From positions 9,563,783-9,627,782 of the forward strand of contig OX421505.1 of the NCBI GenBank assembly GCA_949126835.1: DNA of 64,000 nucleotides, given 5' to 3'. Under the pieces are notes generated by a model. That model was not told where the DNA came from, made no database searches, and saw nothing but the letters and a program-made list of their open reading frames with translations. Of this stretch, positions 54,631 to 63,985 are shown piece by piece. The translations under genes were made by a program, and so were the position numbers. Each line of letters opens with the position of its first letter. Positions within the stretch are counted from its first letter, which is position 1. This DNA comes from Anisus vortex (Eukaryota > Mollusca > Gastropoda > Planorbidae).

Positions 54631-56224
54631 TGCATTTTTATATAGTAGAGGTGCATGAAAAAAACAACAAGTTGGTGAACAAAAAATAATTGCAATGATA
54701 AATAACTGTTTCAGGAATTGTTTATTCAAGCATTGGCCAAGTTTTCCTATCAACAGAGCAGCAACAAGACCTTTTTACAATACAAGGACTTGGCGGAAAT
54801 AGTCAACTCTGAAGACACACTACAGTTTTTACATGGTAAATTGATTAAGGGTTTGTTTGTCTCTGAACTGACGGAGTTTTATATTTTGTGCACTAGTACT
54901 GTAGTAGGCACAGTAAAAACATGTCTTCCACTAAAAATAGTAATATTGGTCAGAACATTCTTCATTGTGTTTCAATGTTTTTTATCACATCAGTTTTAAG
55001 AGTATATAAGGTGGTAAGTGCCAAGCTTGTAGATAGTTGAGGAATTTTTTTTAGTTTTAGTATCAGTTTATTGATGGAAGAACTATTGCAGCTATGTTAA
55101 TGATTTTTTCATTTACTATTGTATTATTGTCATCAGTATTCAATGTTTCTGTTCAACATTCAAACCCTTTTCCATTTAAAGTTTATTTGTGTCTTTTACA
55201 ACATGTACAGTATGCACTACACTCCCAGTCCCAGACATCACTAGGGTCCCCTTCAGTGGTACTGTGGGTTACGAACAGTGCCTCAGGTTCTGAACGAAGA
55301 TAGATAGGAAGGTTAACGTTGGAGACAAATGATCGCTTACAGTACAAACAAAGACCTCGCTGTACTTAGCGCTAGCATAGTAGGCCTATCCTAGTTTAGC
55401 ATGCGTGCGCAGCCGTGATTTCATGACCTTACTATTACTACAAAGCAGTAACAGATTTCCTAGCAGTGGCACTCCGTTCAGTTTATCTCTTTCATTATTG
55501 TTCTTGTTAACCCCATTAATTATGACTTAGAAGAACGATAGTGCTACTGCTAGGAAGCACAAAGTCGTAATAGTGGAGATAAAGAATAAATAATTATGTA
55601 ATATGGAAATGGCATTCATGTGTGTGTCATCGCTAATCAGTACAGCAGAGCTACTCAAATCAGTCGCTGTGGCTAAATGCGTAATTAATCTGGAGAAGCA
55701 AAGACCTAAAAATTGTAGAGAAAGTTGAAAATCTTCTCTTAAGCTGGAACAATTAAAAGCAACTTTTATTTTTATTGTTTTCTTTCTCTTTATCCAACAC
55801 GTGAGGTACACACATTCTTTACCATTTGTCAGGTAAACAACTTTATATTAATATTTAAAAAAATAACGATTGCTGTCAACTTGAAACGGATTGAGTTTAT
55901 TGCATTGATTTCAATGATTCAGGTTACGAACCGAGTTCAGGAACGAATTAAGTTCGTAACCTGAGGTACCACTGTATTCAAAGAACAAGGACATGACAAT
56001 ATATATTTAATCCTTTTGGACTTGGCATAATTAAAAACCCTTATCATTATCAGAATACAATACCATATTGGGTGTAATAATCTTTTTCTTTGAAAGTGGT
56101 CTGCAAATTGTAAGCATTAAAGTAAAGATTGCTTTTTTCTTACATTTCAGATATAGTGCCACGCAAGATTAAGGCCAAGGAATACCTTAAAAAGATGAAA
56201 GAAATGGATGTTGACGATGATTGA
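48869..56224 (+). CDS. CHRAC1: CHRAC1-like histone-fold protein (3 exons, 103 aa)
   Basis: Exons 48869-48985, 54715-54835 and 56151-56224; phases 0 and 1, all GT/AG. CHRAC1 (CHRAC-15) pairs with POLE3 through its histone fold in the CHRAC chromatin-remodelling complex with ACF1 and SNF2H in the nucleus. Visible: LPLTRVKTIMKSSPEVSSIS (residues 9-28), QEALHLTGKAT across exon 1, ELFIQALAKFSYQQ on the long central helix, TFLQYKDLAEIV, then EDTLQFLHDIVPRKIKAKEY. The protein ends MKEMDVDDD, so the long acidic tail of vertebrate CHRAC1 (about 131 aa) is nearly absent. An in-frame ATG at 48773 would add 32 hydrophobic residues; MVDKPSN is chosen because family N-termini are short. Two AATAAA signals (56472, 56489) suit a ~260-nt 3' UTR. 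Introns are enlarged by a LINE, SINE-B and an inverted-repeat element. Confidence 0.93.
49943..50812 (+). CDS. LINE endonuclease (APE-type) segment, frameshifted
   Basis: From about 50144 the frame shows the apurinic-endonuclease order: ALRFASWNVRTMCPGL, DIAALQETRLAD (catalytic Glu), HGVGFAVRN, VNIFSVYAPTLHS, and LLGDFKFNARVGAD. Related LINEs have GDFNARVGAD, so a 6-bp tandem duplication (TTCAAG) seems to have inserted two residues next to the catalytic D/N pair. The frame departs from the family at 50708-50711, where one extra base puts LLELCSSHGLCVTNTYF into the next frame, so residues after about 255 are shadow translation. The true start is uncertain. Probably inactive as a single polyprotein. 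Confidence 0.8.
   Translation: MGEVIVPQWMATARLKLGSPQPVRCRLAMAYLPHWVRGDQRGISQKVGQKTTAPGNSKTRKKHPALRFASWNVRTMCPGLTPNPQQIDDARKTAVIDRELSRLNVDIAALQETRLADNGTIREANYTFYWQGKPPDQPRQHGVGFAVRNTLFSSTEPPTTGTDRLLSLRLSTSSGPVNIFSVYAPTLHSTDEDKDQFYQALDEAISRISSTESLYLLGDFKFNARVGADQKAWPTCLGNFGRGKINENGQRLLELSKPSRSVRDQHLLQVQRNTPGVVETPSLSPLAST
50679..53306 (+). CDS. LINE reverse transcriptase with C-terminal zinc-finger-like motif
   Basis: 875-codon open frame that continues the endonuclease (HHGLCVTNTYF, SWRHPRSRHWHQLDLVLTRR, YHSADCDTDH) after the 1-nt shift. It then gives a complete RT: KAPGSDGIPPEVLKC, NYRGISLLSIVGKAYARII, SQCGFRAGRSTVDMIF, FIDLTKAFD (motif A), GVKQGCVLAPTLF, and the catalytic FADD at residues 565-568 (52371-52382). 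After the thumb, LRRILQIKWQDRVSNTEVL and LRWLGHVKRM follow. The C-terminus has C-x2-C-x12-H-x4-C (CLKCGRD...HSRRC), a probable nucleic-acid-binding finger. No internal stop, so the RT half looks intact. The first Met at 50679 is an artefact of the frameshift. Confidence 0.9.
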   Translation: MKMVRDCLSSRSHHGLCVTNTYFKCKEIHQVSWRHPRSRHWHQLDLVLTRRADIGSVLLTRSYHSADCDTDHALQASKVRLTPKKLHHSKKKGRPRINTSCVRNPEKTQQLISILDGALKVETADDTINSKWPRLRDAMYNAAITVYGKKERKNADWYEAHWEEMEPVTEAKRKALLAYKAKPSPSTLQALRTARSKAQQTARHCANTYWLNICDSIQTAADTGNARGMYEGIKKAIGPTPSKTAPLKSKTGEVFTDPERQMQRWVEHYLELYATQNTVTDSALRAISDLPVMEELDTPPTLDELSKAIDRLACGKAPGSDGIPPEVLKCGKPALLQQLHDLLCLCWEQGYIPQDMRDANIITLYKNKGDRSDCNNYRGISLLSIVGKAYARIILNRLQTLASRIYPESQCGFRAGRSTVDMIFSLRQLQEKCQEQQMPLYIAFIDLTKAFDLVSRGGLFSLLRKIGCPPHLLAVVRSFHDNMHSTVCYNGATSKEFPVSSGVKQGCVLAPTLFGIFFSMLLQHAFKDCSEGVFIHTRSDGKLYNIARLRAKTKVKKVLIREMLFADDAALTSHTEDGLQQLVTCFSHACKEFGLTVSLKKTNVMAQGTETPPNIVIDGHTLEAVENFTYLGSTISSSQSIDLEINSRIARAATVMAQLKQRVWDNSSLTERTRLRYYHACVLSTLLYGCESWTTYARHEKKLNSFHMRCLRRILQIKWQDRVSNTEVLERANTSSLHAVLSEKCLRWLGHVKRMNAGRIPKDLLYGELVEGHRKIGRPKLRFKDLCKRDLNESSIDLDTWECQASDRPTWRLAVRLGTSRAETGRMEAAIQKRARRKVPLQQPSTFKCLKCGRDSHSRVVLHSHSRRCSWSPLP
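53357..53994. other. CHRAC1 intron 1 after the LINE
   Basis: AT-rich intronic sequence. No exon, ORF of interest or recognised element seen before the SINE-B at 53995. Confidence 0.5.
53995..54165 (+). mobile_element. SINE-B copy (best-preserved)
   Basis: GGTCCAGCGGTTAGTTCATT head (A-box-like), GGACTGTCAACCAAAAACC, B-box-like CGGGTTCTATCCCTGCC, CGACGGATCCCTGTCGCCCT, TTGGGCCTAGTGGACGTAAT, then the palindromic CTTCTATATAGAAG and GGAACGTCTGTAAACTTATA tail with AGATAAG. Confidence 0.88.
54225..54302 (+). mobile_element. LINE-C tail fragment
   Basis: CGGACAACAAATGAGCGTAC, GACGCAATAATCTTCTTTAT, AGAAGGCGTGTTTGTAATAT and ATAAGATAAGAAG. It follows a SINE-B by 60 bp, giving two elements with the same kind of 3' end side by side. 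Confidence 0.72.
54596..54625. repeat. TA dinucleotide repeat
   Basis: (TA)n of about 28 bp, 90 bp before CHRAC1 exon 2. Confidence 0.9.
55244..55974 (+). mobile_element. Inverted-terminal-repeat element (MITE-like), copy 2
   Basis: Ends CAGTGGTACTGTGGGTTACG and CGTAACCTGAGGTACCACTG, an imperfect inverted repeat of about 20 bp. No TA or 8-bp duplication could be confirmed. It shares its interior with the element at 6732-7425 in opposite orientation. About 730 bp, within CHRAC1 intron 2, no transposase frame. Confidence 0.65.
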
Positions 56225-56471
56225 TACATTTTGTAATCATCCATTGAAAAAGGTGTGCTACGTTCCATTCGACACTGCATTGAATGTTGGACTAGCTGTG
56301 CCTTGTGAACAATATGTGGTGATTCATGAGTTTGACACTGGGGAAGACAGATTTCTTTTGCTGGATGTAAAGTCCTGGCAGACAAAGCAAGCTTCATTTA
56401 TAGCCATTTCGTTTACTGTACATAAAGAACAAATGTTGTGTATGTTAAGTCATTGTTTATTAAGATTGGGC

Positions 56472-56494
56472 AATAAAGTCAATTAGTGAATAAA
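56472..56494 (+). terminator. Polyadenylation signals for CHRAC1
   Basis: Two AATAAA hexamers, at 56472-56477 and 56489-56494, about 250-270 nt beyond the stop. Cleavage site itself not identified. Confidence 0.65.
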
Positions 56495-56689
56495 TTTGTG
56501 CTTGTTCTAATGGACAATTTACATTTTTTTAAGCTGTTTTTATATCTCATAAAAAAATTAACTTTACCAAAATTGATTGAATGCCTACCTACATATACTT
56601 ATATTTAACTTAATTTAAGTGTCCCTTAGTTTTTTTAACATGACCGGCACAAAAGATGAGATGTAGACTATCCTCTTCCATTCTTCTCA

Positions 56690-56840
56690 CTGTTCTGCAC
56701 TTGTTGCTGTTCTGCACTTGTCACAGCTCTGCACTTGTCACTGCTCTGCAGCTGTCACTGTTCTGCACTTGTCACTGCTCTGCAGCTGTCACTGTTCTGC
56801 ACTTGTCACTGTTCTGAGCTTGTCACTGTTCTGCACTTTG
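56690..56840 (+). repeat. ~17-bp CTGCACTTGTCACTGTT repeat
   Basis: About eight imperfect units of GTTCTGCACTTGTCACT, with GCTCTGCAGCTGTCACT variants alternating. Starts about 200 bp after the CHRAC1 poly-A signals. Confidence 0.9.
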
Positions 56841-57029
56841 TTTTGCATTCACATCTTCGTTTAGATAATAAAATAATTTAATAATTATAATTTAATAATT
56901 AAAATGATCCAGATTTTACAGTTTAGGCTAAAATGTGTGTCTTGATTGATAAAAAAATCTTTAAATGGTATCTCACTTAAAAACCTACAATGATTATCCT
57001 AACTTATCCTTAGTAATATTTTTTTATGG

Positions 57030-57093
57030 TATAGGACTATACAATAATCTACTCTTTAGAATGAGCATCTGTAATGTATAAGATAAGATACTA
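57030..57093 (+). mobile_element. LINE-C tail fragment
   Basis: ACAATAATCTACTCTTTAGA, ATGAGCATCTGTAATGTATA and AGATAAGATA. Only the last ~60 bp of the element. Confidence 0.65.
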
Positions 57094-58275
57094 ATTAATA
57101 CTATAGCACAATCAAATTTTTGTTTAAAGTTTTACACATTTCTATAAATAACACATTAGAGATCTTAGGCTGGCCGCAGTGATAAGAATTGTGATTACTT
57201 ATTAAGGCTAATGGAAAGATAACAAAACAGAAAGACAACCCAAACAAAAGAATCCAGCTGAAGTTTATTTCCCTTTGAAACAAATGCATAATGGAGATTT
57301 TTTAAAATGTAAAATTTTCTATTCATCATTTCCCTGACCGTGAGAAAGTTTCAACTAGAAAAAATATTGATTTAGGTTTAAGTGTTAATTTTTAAATTTT
57401 AAAGCAATTTCTGGGGAAAAAACAACAAAAATCATTACCGTAATTAAAATACCAAGAAAAAAATAATTTTGGTTTTATTTTCAAAGGGGAATTACTTAAC
57501 CTTAAAAAACAATTGACTATTGCAGTTGTTTACCCTGTTGTCTTCACACAATATATTGTTATCTAATATGTATAGTATAATGCCAAGTTAAATTCAAAGC
57601 AATGAGATATGATATGAACAACCTAGTTTGAAAATAATGGATATATTCATTACAAAAAAACAACCTCATAAATTAAACCTGTTCATTTATGAGTAGATAG
57701 TAATTTGGGTCATGTTTTGAGACAAAAAAAAATACAAGGATTTCCAGTCAACAGAATACAGAAAAACTAGTTTAGTTCTGACCATAGGAAAAATGAAAAT
57801 AGATCATATAGCGACCAGCTGGTGTCTATGAACGTTGCATGCAAGAGTGTTACAGCTCAATGCTGGGATGCCTTATTTTCAGGTCACTATGCGGAGCTGA
57901 AGGAAACTTCGGCTCCATCTTTACCTACCGTATATTCTAAACAGACAGCTTAAGAATCTGACTTGCTAATGACAATAATAAAGTAATTTGAAAAGTTTCT
58001 TCATAAAAAGAAATAATTGTAAAGTAAAAAAAAATGTAAATACAGTTTGAAAGGAAGAAAGCAAAAAGATACATTTACCCTAATTGTTCATTCTCATTGT
58101 AAGTACCAAGAGGTAGATCTTTGAATAGTAAACAGGAGAGTCTATTAGAACATCAAGAACAGTCACTGTGTATAACAATAAGTATATATATTTGTAGGAA
58201 AAACAGAATGTGTGCTCGAAGCAAAAGCCTAGCCAGATCTCTTGAAAAAATTTTTCCCTATAGATCCGTTTATTC

Positions 58276-58665
58276 AGGGTTCTCACACAGTCTGGAAAAG
58301 TCTGGAGTAAAAAACAACAACAAATCAAGGCCTGGACAAATTGAATATTGGCATTTTAGCCTGAAAAAAAATAGCCAGACAGCCTGGAAATTTATCTAAA
58401 TCTATAGTTATATCTAAATTTATTATAAAAATCAAGGTCAGACAAAAAAGCCAATCCCATTTTTATACGCCATAAGCGCCCACTGACCCAGTTTTAGATT
58501 AATACCTCATTTCCGCAATATTTAATCACTTAGGGGGAGGAGGCATGTGACCATTTTCCAAATAACGTGTTCCAGCAGCCTGGAATTTGGCTCTTATAGT
58601 ACTTATAGCCGTGAAATAGTCTGGAAACAGCCTTGAATTTTTTTCAGAAAAAATGTGAGAACCCT
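58276..58665. mobile_element. hAT-like MITE, ~390 bp
   Basis: Inverted ends AGGGTTCTCACA and TGTGAGAACCCT. Flanked by GTTTATT at 58268-58274 and 58666-58672; an eighth base differs (C/A). The interior has inverted AGCCTGGAAATTT and CAGCCTGGAATTT motifs. No ORF. Confidence 0.75.
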
Positions 58666-60335
58666 GTTTATTAGACAATTAAGGAGAGGTAGGCCAGGTT
58701 ATAAGTTTGACCTGTCACTGATGCACATAAAAAGAAGAAGTAACAAAAAAATCAATATTATTTTGAATTTTTTTATGTTGGTTTTACTTGAATGCTAACA
58801 GATATATTGATATTGCAGAAAAAGAAATGGTTTCTAAACATTTACAAATTTACATCAAGTGGTATATATTTAAAATACCAAAAGGTTTTACTACTACCAC
58901 AGGGCAAAGTTTATTAAAAAAATCTGTACATAAGTAATTTCTTAGGTATTTTTATCCAAAGCAACTATCTCAAAATCAGAAATCAGTCACAATGCAACCT
59001 TTATATTTTTGTTGCATGCATAATAAAATAAGCAGTTGAATATACATTTCAGGTGCCGGGTAAGTAAGTAAGAATGTGTATACAACAATTAATCCAACAA
59101 AGACTCTGTACAGAGGGACTTACAGAAAAATTAAATCCCCAATTACAACATATGGTAATATCTTGCAGATTTGTTGGCAACACACAAGTTGTCACAACAA
59201 AATGTTTAAAAATATCAGAAACAAGAAAAATAAATGCTATGATGTAGACCTCACTTGTACAGCCAAAAAAAAAAAGCTTTTAATTAAAGAGTTTAAAAAA
59301 TGTAACAAAAAACATCTTGAAAAATGTCATGGTTCAGGTATTTTTACAATTATTTTACAGCTTTGATGCTTAAAAAAAATAAAATATTCTGTCATACAGT
59401 AGTTTCAGTATATGAACTGAAATGTTAACAAAAAATGAACAAGTAAACAAATCAGAATAAGTTATTACATCACTTACACAAAGAAAAAAAGAACAAAAAT
59501 CAAGGTGTATACATTACCGGTATATAAAACCAGTTTATAAACACACATTGGAAGCGAACAACCACACTGATGTAAAAAAAAAAAGGAATACAGGAGTACA
59601 TAAAAGTAAATAATTTACAATCACTGTTTAAAATGAGAATTACATGAACCAATGTGTAATATCTGTTTCCAAAAATTCTTTTTAATGCCCATAAAAGAGG
59701 GCATACATTCATACATAAAAATCAAGAGCCCTGTAGTCAATTACATGCCCAATACAAACTGGCCGAGAGGGTTGCAGCACATTCACAACATGTTCTCTAG
59801 CATGAGATTTATATATATGCACATATTAATATATATTCATGTGACTTGTATGGACTTTAAATCAAATGGTTCATTCCTCTAATAAGTGCTTTCAATTTCA
59901 ATACATTTTTATAAGCATTGAACAAATCATTAATCAAGAATGAAAAAGACAAGCCATTTATAGGGTCAGGTGACATAACCATCATAACATAAAATGATGG
60001 ATAACGCGTGTGGTGTCATATTATGTGGGGTTTACTTCTGTTATTGCCCTTTCTTAGGCAAACACTTTATTAGAGTGAGGGACAAGCGGCGAGAAGGGAG
60101 AGAAGTAGCAGCAAAGACAAAAGAAAGTGGAACTTTGCACCTGATTGGATTTCTGGATTGAGTAATTGGATGAATGTTCCTGTAATCTTTTGGATTTATA
60201 TTCAATCAAGTATACATCTACTTGCCGGGAGCTGTTTCAAATTAATGCCTTTTTCGTTGTCTGTGTGAATTTTTCCCCAAAATAAAGATAAAATTGCAGT
60301 ACAATGCAGAAATTAAGGTGCCCTTATTGGGTTAT

Positions 60336-60482
60336 GTTGGTTCACAGGGCTACTGAAGCAGAGGTCACCATTTTCCTTGGTCTCGGCATACAAGTGGATT
60401 GTGTGGCCAGCGCACAAACATTAAGTGTACCAGTAATTCAAGCCAAAGACCTTCGACATGGCTATTCAAACTTACCGCCCCC
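60336..60482 (-). mobile_element. SINE-A degenerate fragment
   Basis: GGGCTACTGAAGCAGAGGTC, ACCATTTTCCTTGGTC, GGATTGTGTGGCCAGC, then AAGACCTTCGACATGG. The B box is not recognisable. Confidence 0.55.
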
Positions 60483-61504
60483 ATAAACCAACAAGTCCCA
60501 TGTTGTATAATGTATAAACATAGTCAATGAAATATGTTAATAAAACCATGAGAGAAATAGCAGTCTATAAAACAAATGGCATCCTTAATATCTTTGTTTG
60601 TGTGAATTGAAGTGAGCGGAAACTATCTATCCGCCTTTTTACTGCACTTGTCCTAAGCCATGTGGACTGAAGGCTAAGAATCAGAAGTGCCAACATGAGC
60701 TGTAAAATTAAAACAGCCCCTAAAGAGAAAATATTTTTGCATAAGTCCTTAATATTAACATGCATTTTTGTTATCGACTTTGAAAGATTTTTCCGTCTGC
60801 CACACACAAAGAGAAAAACAAACAAAAAGTGAAATTAATGGATCTAAAATTCATAATTATGGGAAAATAAGGATTTCAAAATGCGCACCATAAAATGAAA
60901 TAAAGTGTAATAAAAAAAAACCCAGTAAAATAAGTTTTCTTACAGGCCTACAGTTTAATAATGCCAAGTAATATACTTGGGCCTAATTTTAAAAATTATA
61001 ATCATAGAGCTTATTTAGTTTAATAAAAAAAAAACAAAAAAAAACAGATCATGGATTTTTAAGTCCATATTTAAAACTTCTAGATAAATACACATTTTGT
61101 TACTGTGCCCAATCCATTCTTTTTATTGATCAGCGGAAACTATTTCTTAGTATTCCGAAACAAGGGACAGCTTTATACAAGACTTTTTGTCAAAACTATA
61201 CCACACAGTTTTCTGTGACCACAAGTTACAAGGGAAGGGGGGGAAGCAGCCCGACTTGATGAGCCTCACTTATTGAGATGAGACATTGCTAAACTCAATG
61301 ACATTCTAGCCAGGTGTAATATAAAAAATCTGGCCGACATTTGAATCACATGTTAGTCAAGTGATCATCCCAGCATTCCATCGGATGAATTTCATTAATC
61401 CTGATGAAAAAGCATACAGTGCCGGAAGTTAATCATCAGGGAAAATCACTAAACATGAGAAATGAAGTTATTGCACAAACATAGATTGACCGGCAGGATG
61501 GATC

Positions 61505-63256
61505 TCAATTCCAGGTGAAGTCTTTATTCTTGACTAATCTGGCCAGCTCCTGGCTGCAAGAGTCCAACAAGTTATGGAGAATGGCCCTGGTTGCATTTTT
61601 CATTGGCCCGGCTATCCTTCGCTGGACAGTTATTCTGGATTTCTCTTCTTCAACTATAGCCTGCAGAACTGTCTCTTTCAATGGTCCTTTATTATGCAAC
61701 AGTAAAAAAAAATCTTTAAATAGAATTAACTTAACTAAAAAGACAACAACATCATCAACATGTAGGACCAATATATTCAATTATATAACAAAATAATAAT
61801 AATTTTCATTTGGCTTGAAGATAAAATGAAAAAAACAAACAAACAAATTTGAACTTTAATGCGGTTCCCAACCTGTGGGTCGCGACCCCTTTGGGGATCA
61901 AACTACCATTTCACAAGGGTCGCCAAAGACCATCAGAAAACTAAAAATTTTTTATGGTCTTGTGAACTGAGACACCTACGTTATTAGTTTTCTTTCAGGA
62001 ACACGATATTGAACCAGATAAATTGATTACAATTATACAGTCCGTGAAAGAACACTTACAATTTTAAGTTAGCTACGAAAATAATTTTATTGTTGGGGGT
62101 CACCACAGCATTAAGAGCTGTATGAAATGAGTTGCGACGTTAGCAAGGCTAGAAACCCCTGATCTATATGAAATAATTGATATATGTATTTGTTATAAGG
62201 TCATTGTGGGAATGCCATTTTGACACTGATACTGTTCAAAGGTTTTACAAGACGGCTGGCGAAACCCAAAAAGTCTTTACCTAGGCCCAGGAACTCCATG
62301 ACACTCTTCAAGATCTTCTCCGGGTTCACTTGGTAATCTTCCGTCTTGATCAACAGGAAGTTGTCCAAGGGAAACACCTGAAGCCATTCCCTCATGAAAA
62401 CTGAATAGCAGGCGAACGGGAGACGCAGCTGGCAACATAGGAAATTTAAATTAATTATTTAAAATACTTGGCGATCAAGATTAAAAAATTAGAACAAATT
62501 CAAAAAAGAGCTGCAAGGTTCATAACTAGTGAACATTCCCAATTAGCAAGAGTTACACCATTAGTCAAATCACTAAACCTAGAAACACTAGAGGACAGAA
62601 GGGTGAAGAGTAAAGTAGTAATAATACAAAAAGCATTAAATTTAGAATTACAACCCAAAAACAAACTTAGCATGGATAGAAGCGCTATAAGAAATGCCCA
62701 TTCTTATCTTATCTTGCAAAGCTCAGATAAAAATAAAGACAAAAACACTTTCCTTATCCCTTATGCGAGAACAAATGCATATAAGTACTCTTTCTTCTCG
62801 AGTGGCATTTGGACATGGAATGGGTTGCCTGAACAAACCAGTAACTTAACATCATTTCAAACATCATTTAAATGCAAGACTAGACTCGGACCACGGAGGT
62901 ACGTAGAAAGCAATAATCTTCTTTATAGAAGGAGTGTCTGTAACGTGTAAGAAAAGATGAGTATTGAAAATCTAAATATCACAGTGAAGCAAGTTGGGAC
63001 ACTGAGTTCATTATTACACAATTTAATCCTTTTTCATTGAGGGATTTAGTTTCTCTATCCAAGATATATACTTATAGAGAGAGATAAGTTAAACAGGCTT
63101 ACCGGAAGCTTAACATAGAGCGTGTGATCATAAAAACAATGGACCAGTCCAAACCGTTTCACACAGTCGTAGAGTATTCCAATGGCCACCAGCACATCGT
63201 TGTGGAAGTCCTGCGAGGTCAGGCCGCCCCCAACAAAGAAGTAGTCGGAATACAAC
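61505..63256 (-). CDS. Carbohydrate sulfotransferase (CHST15-like), last three exons
   Basis: Exons 63256-63103, 62428-62281 and 61686-61505 give the C-terminal ~160 residues; the 5' part lies right of the window. CHST15-type enzymes are Golgi type II membrane proteins moving sulfate from PAPS to GalNAc residues of chondroitin. Visible: DYFFVGGGLTSQDFHNDVLV and LYVKLP in the first exon. The next has LRLPFACYSVFMREWLQVFP and FLLIKTEDYQVNPEKILKSV, the R/KTEDY motif of this sulfotransferase group, then MEFLGLG. The last exon has the helical tail EEEKSRITVQRR and ends LLDSCSQELARLVKNKDFTWN at a TGA, where the F-x-WN ending is typical. Junction phases fit (0, then 1). PAPS-binding loops are upstream and not seen. 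The exact paralogue is uncertain. Confidence 0.82.
61860..62157. mobile_element. Possible hAT-like MITE
   Basis: GCGGTTCCCAACCTGTGGGT and CGCGACCCCTTTGGGG at the left, CTAGAAACCCCTG at the right, with internal GGGGGTCACCACAGCATTA. The end pattern resembles widespread hAT-derived elements. The inverted ends match only partly and no target duplication is found. In the sulfotransferase intron. Confidence 0.5.
62477..62955 (+). mobile_element. LINE-C copy with 160-codon frame and tail
   Basis: Longest LINE-C coding remnant: [74 protein letters not shown], with stop at 62948. The family's 3' tail (TATAGAAGGAGTGTCTGTAA) overlaps the end of the frame. It begins about 50 bp upstream, on the gene's own strand, of the sulfotransferase exon at 62428, antisense to it. 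Confidence 0.8.
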
Positions 63257-63415
63257 CTGTGTGCCAGAAAAAAAGAAAATCTGAACGTCGCTGGGGTTAA
63301 GATGAATTATGAACATGAAGTGTTTTTATTGTAACTGCTTATTATAAAAAAAAATTATTTTACACGCTAATTTATTTTATAATCATCTTTTTTTAAAACT
63401 AATCTACAATGTGAA

Positions 63416-63684
63416 TGGGGCATGGTGCCCGAGCAGCAGCGCCTTCAACTGGCATACAGAAGGTCCTGAGTTTGAATCCTGGTGAAGGCTAGGATTTTTT
63501 TCACTCGACTCAAGGGTGTCCCTGACTCTACCCAGTTCTGATGGGTACCTGACATTAGTTGGGGTAACGTTGGCTGGGCATTGTGCTGGCCACACATCCC
63601 TTACTATACTGAGGCCACTGAAACAGGTGAACGCTGCTTCACCAGCCCTATGATCAGTTTGGTCCGATGGGTACTTTACTTACA
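63416..63684 (+). mobile_element. SINE-A copy
   Basis: GGGGCATGGTGCCCGAGCAG head, TGAGTTTGAATCCTGGTGAA B-box, GGCTAGGATTTTTTTCA, GTGTCCCTGACTCTACCCAG, TACCTGACATTAGTTGGGGT, GTGAACGCTGCTTCACCAGC and GGGTACTTTACTT. In a sulfotransferase intron. Confidence 0.87.
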
Positions 63685-63822
63685 ATGTTAATTTACTTTG
63701 CAAATAGTTTTATTGAACTTGATTACTAAGACCTTATATGCAGCACTCTAATCTACTTATTCTGGCACAATTTGTTTCATTTTTCTGTCACTATTTGGTT
63801 TCTCTCATTTTCCTTTCACAGT

Positions 63823-63985
63823 TGTCTTATCTTCTAAGTTACAGATATTCCTTCTAGAAAAAAGATTCTTTTTTCCATGTCCAAAACCTCCCCCATTGCA
63901 GAAGGAGATGGATGGTAGCAGGGTTTTAAACTTGGATCACCATGGACTAACTTCAAAACCAGCCAGCCACTCAAGGATACCTGTC
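63823..63985 (-). mobile_element. SINE-B diverged copy
   Basis: CTTATCTTCTAAGTTACAGA, TATTCCTTCTAG, GATTCTTTTTTCCATGTCCA and AGCAGGGTTTTAAACTTGGA follow the order of the SINE-B complement, but with many changes. Confidence 0.5.

Larger units (their letters stand above)
56495..61504. other. Convergent intergenic region between CHRAC1 and the sulfotransferase
   Basis: No exon recognised. The 3' UTR of the minus-strand sulfotransferase begins at 61504; a TTTATT at 61122-61127 (AATAAA on the gene strand) is one possible end. Contents: a 17-bp-type tandem repeat near 56700, a LINE-C tail near 57030, a hAT-like MITE at 58276, a SINE-A fragment at 60336, otherwise AT-rich DNA. Confidence 0.5.

Noticed and set aside
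55527..55811. Minus-strand 94-codon ORF in CHRAC1 intron 2
   Set aside because: Lies wholly inside the inverted-repeat element and shows no recognisable domain.
56208..56486. Plus-strand 92-codon ORF after CHRAC1
   Set aside because: Overlaps the CHRAC1 stop region in another frame and runs through the 3' UTR; no homology recognised.
59076..59366. 96-codon Lys/Asn-rich ORF
   Set aside because: AT-rich composition, no family, no splice context, no upstream signal.
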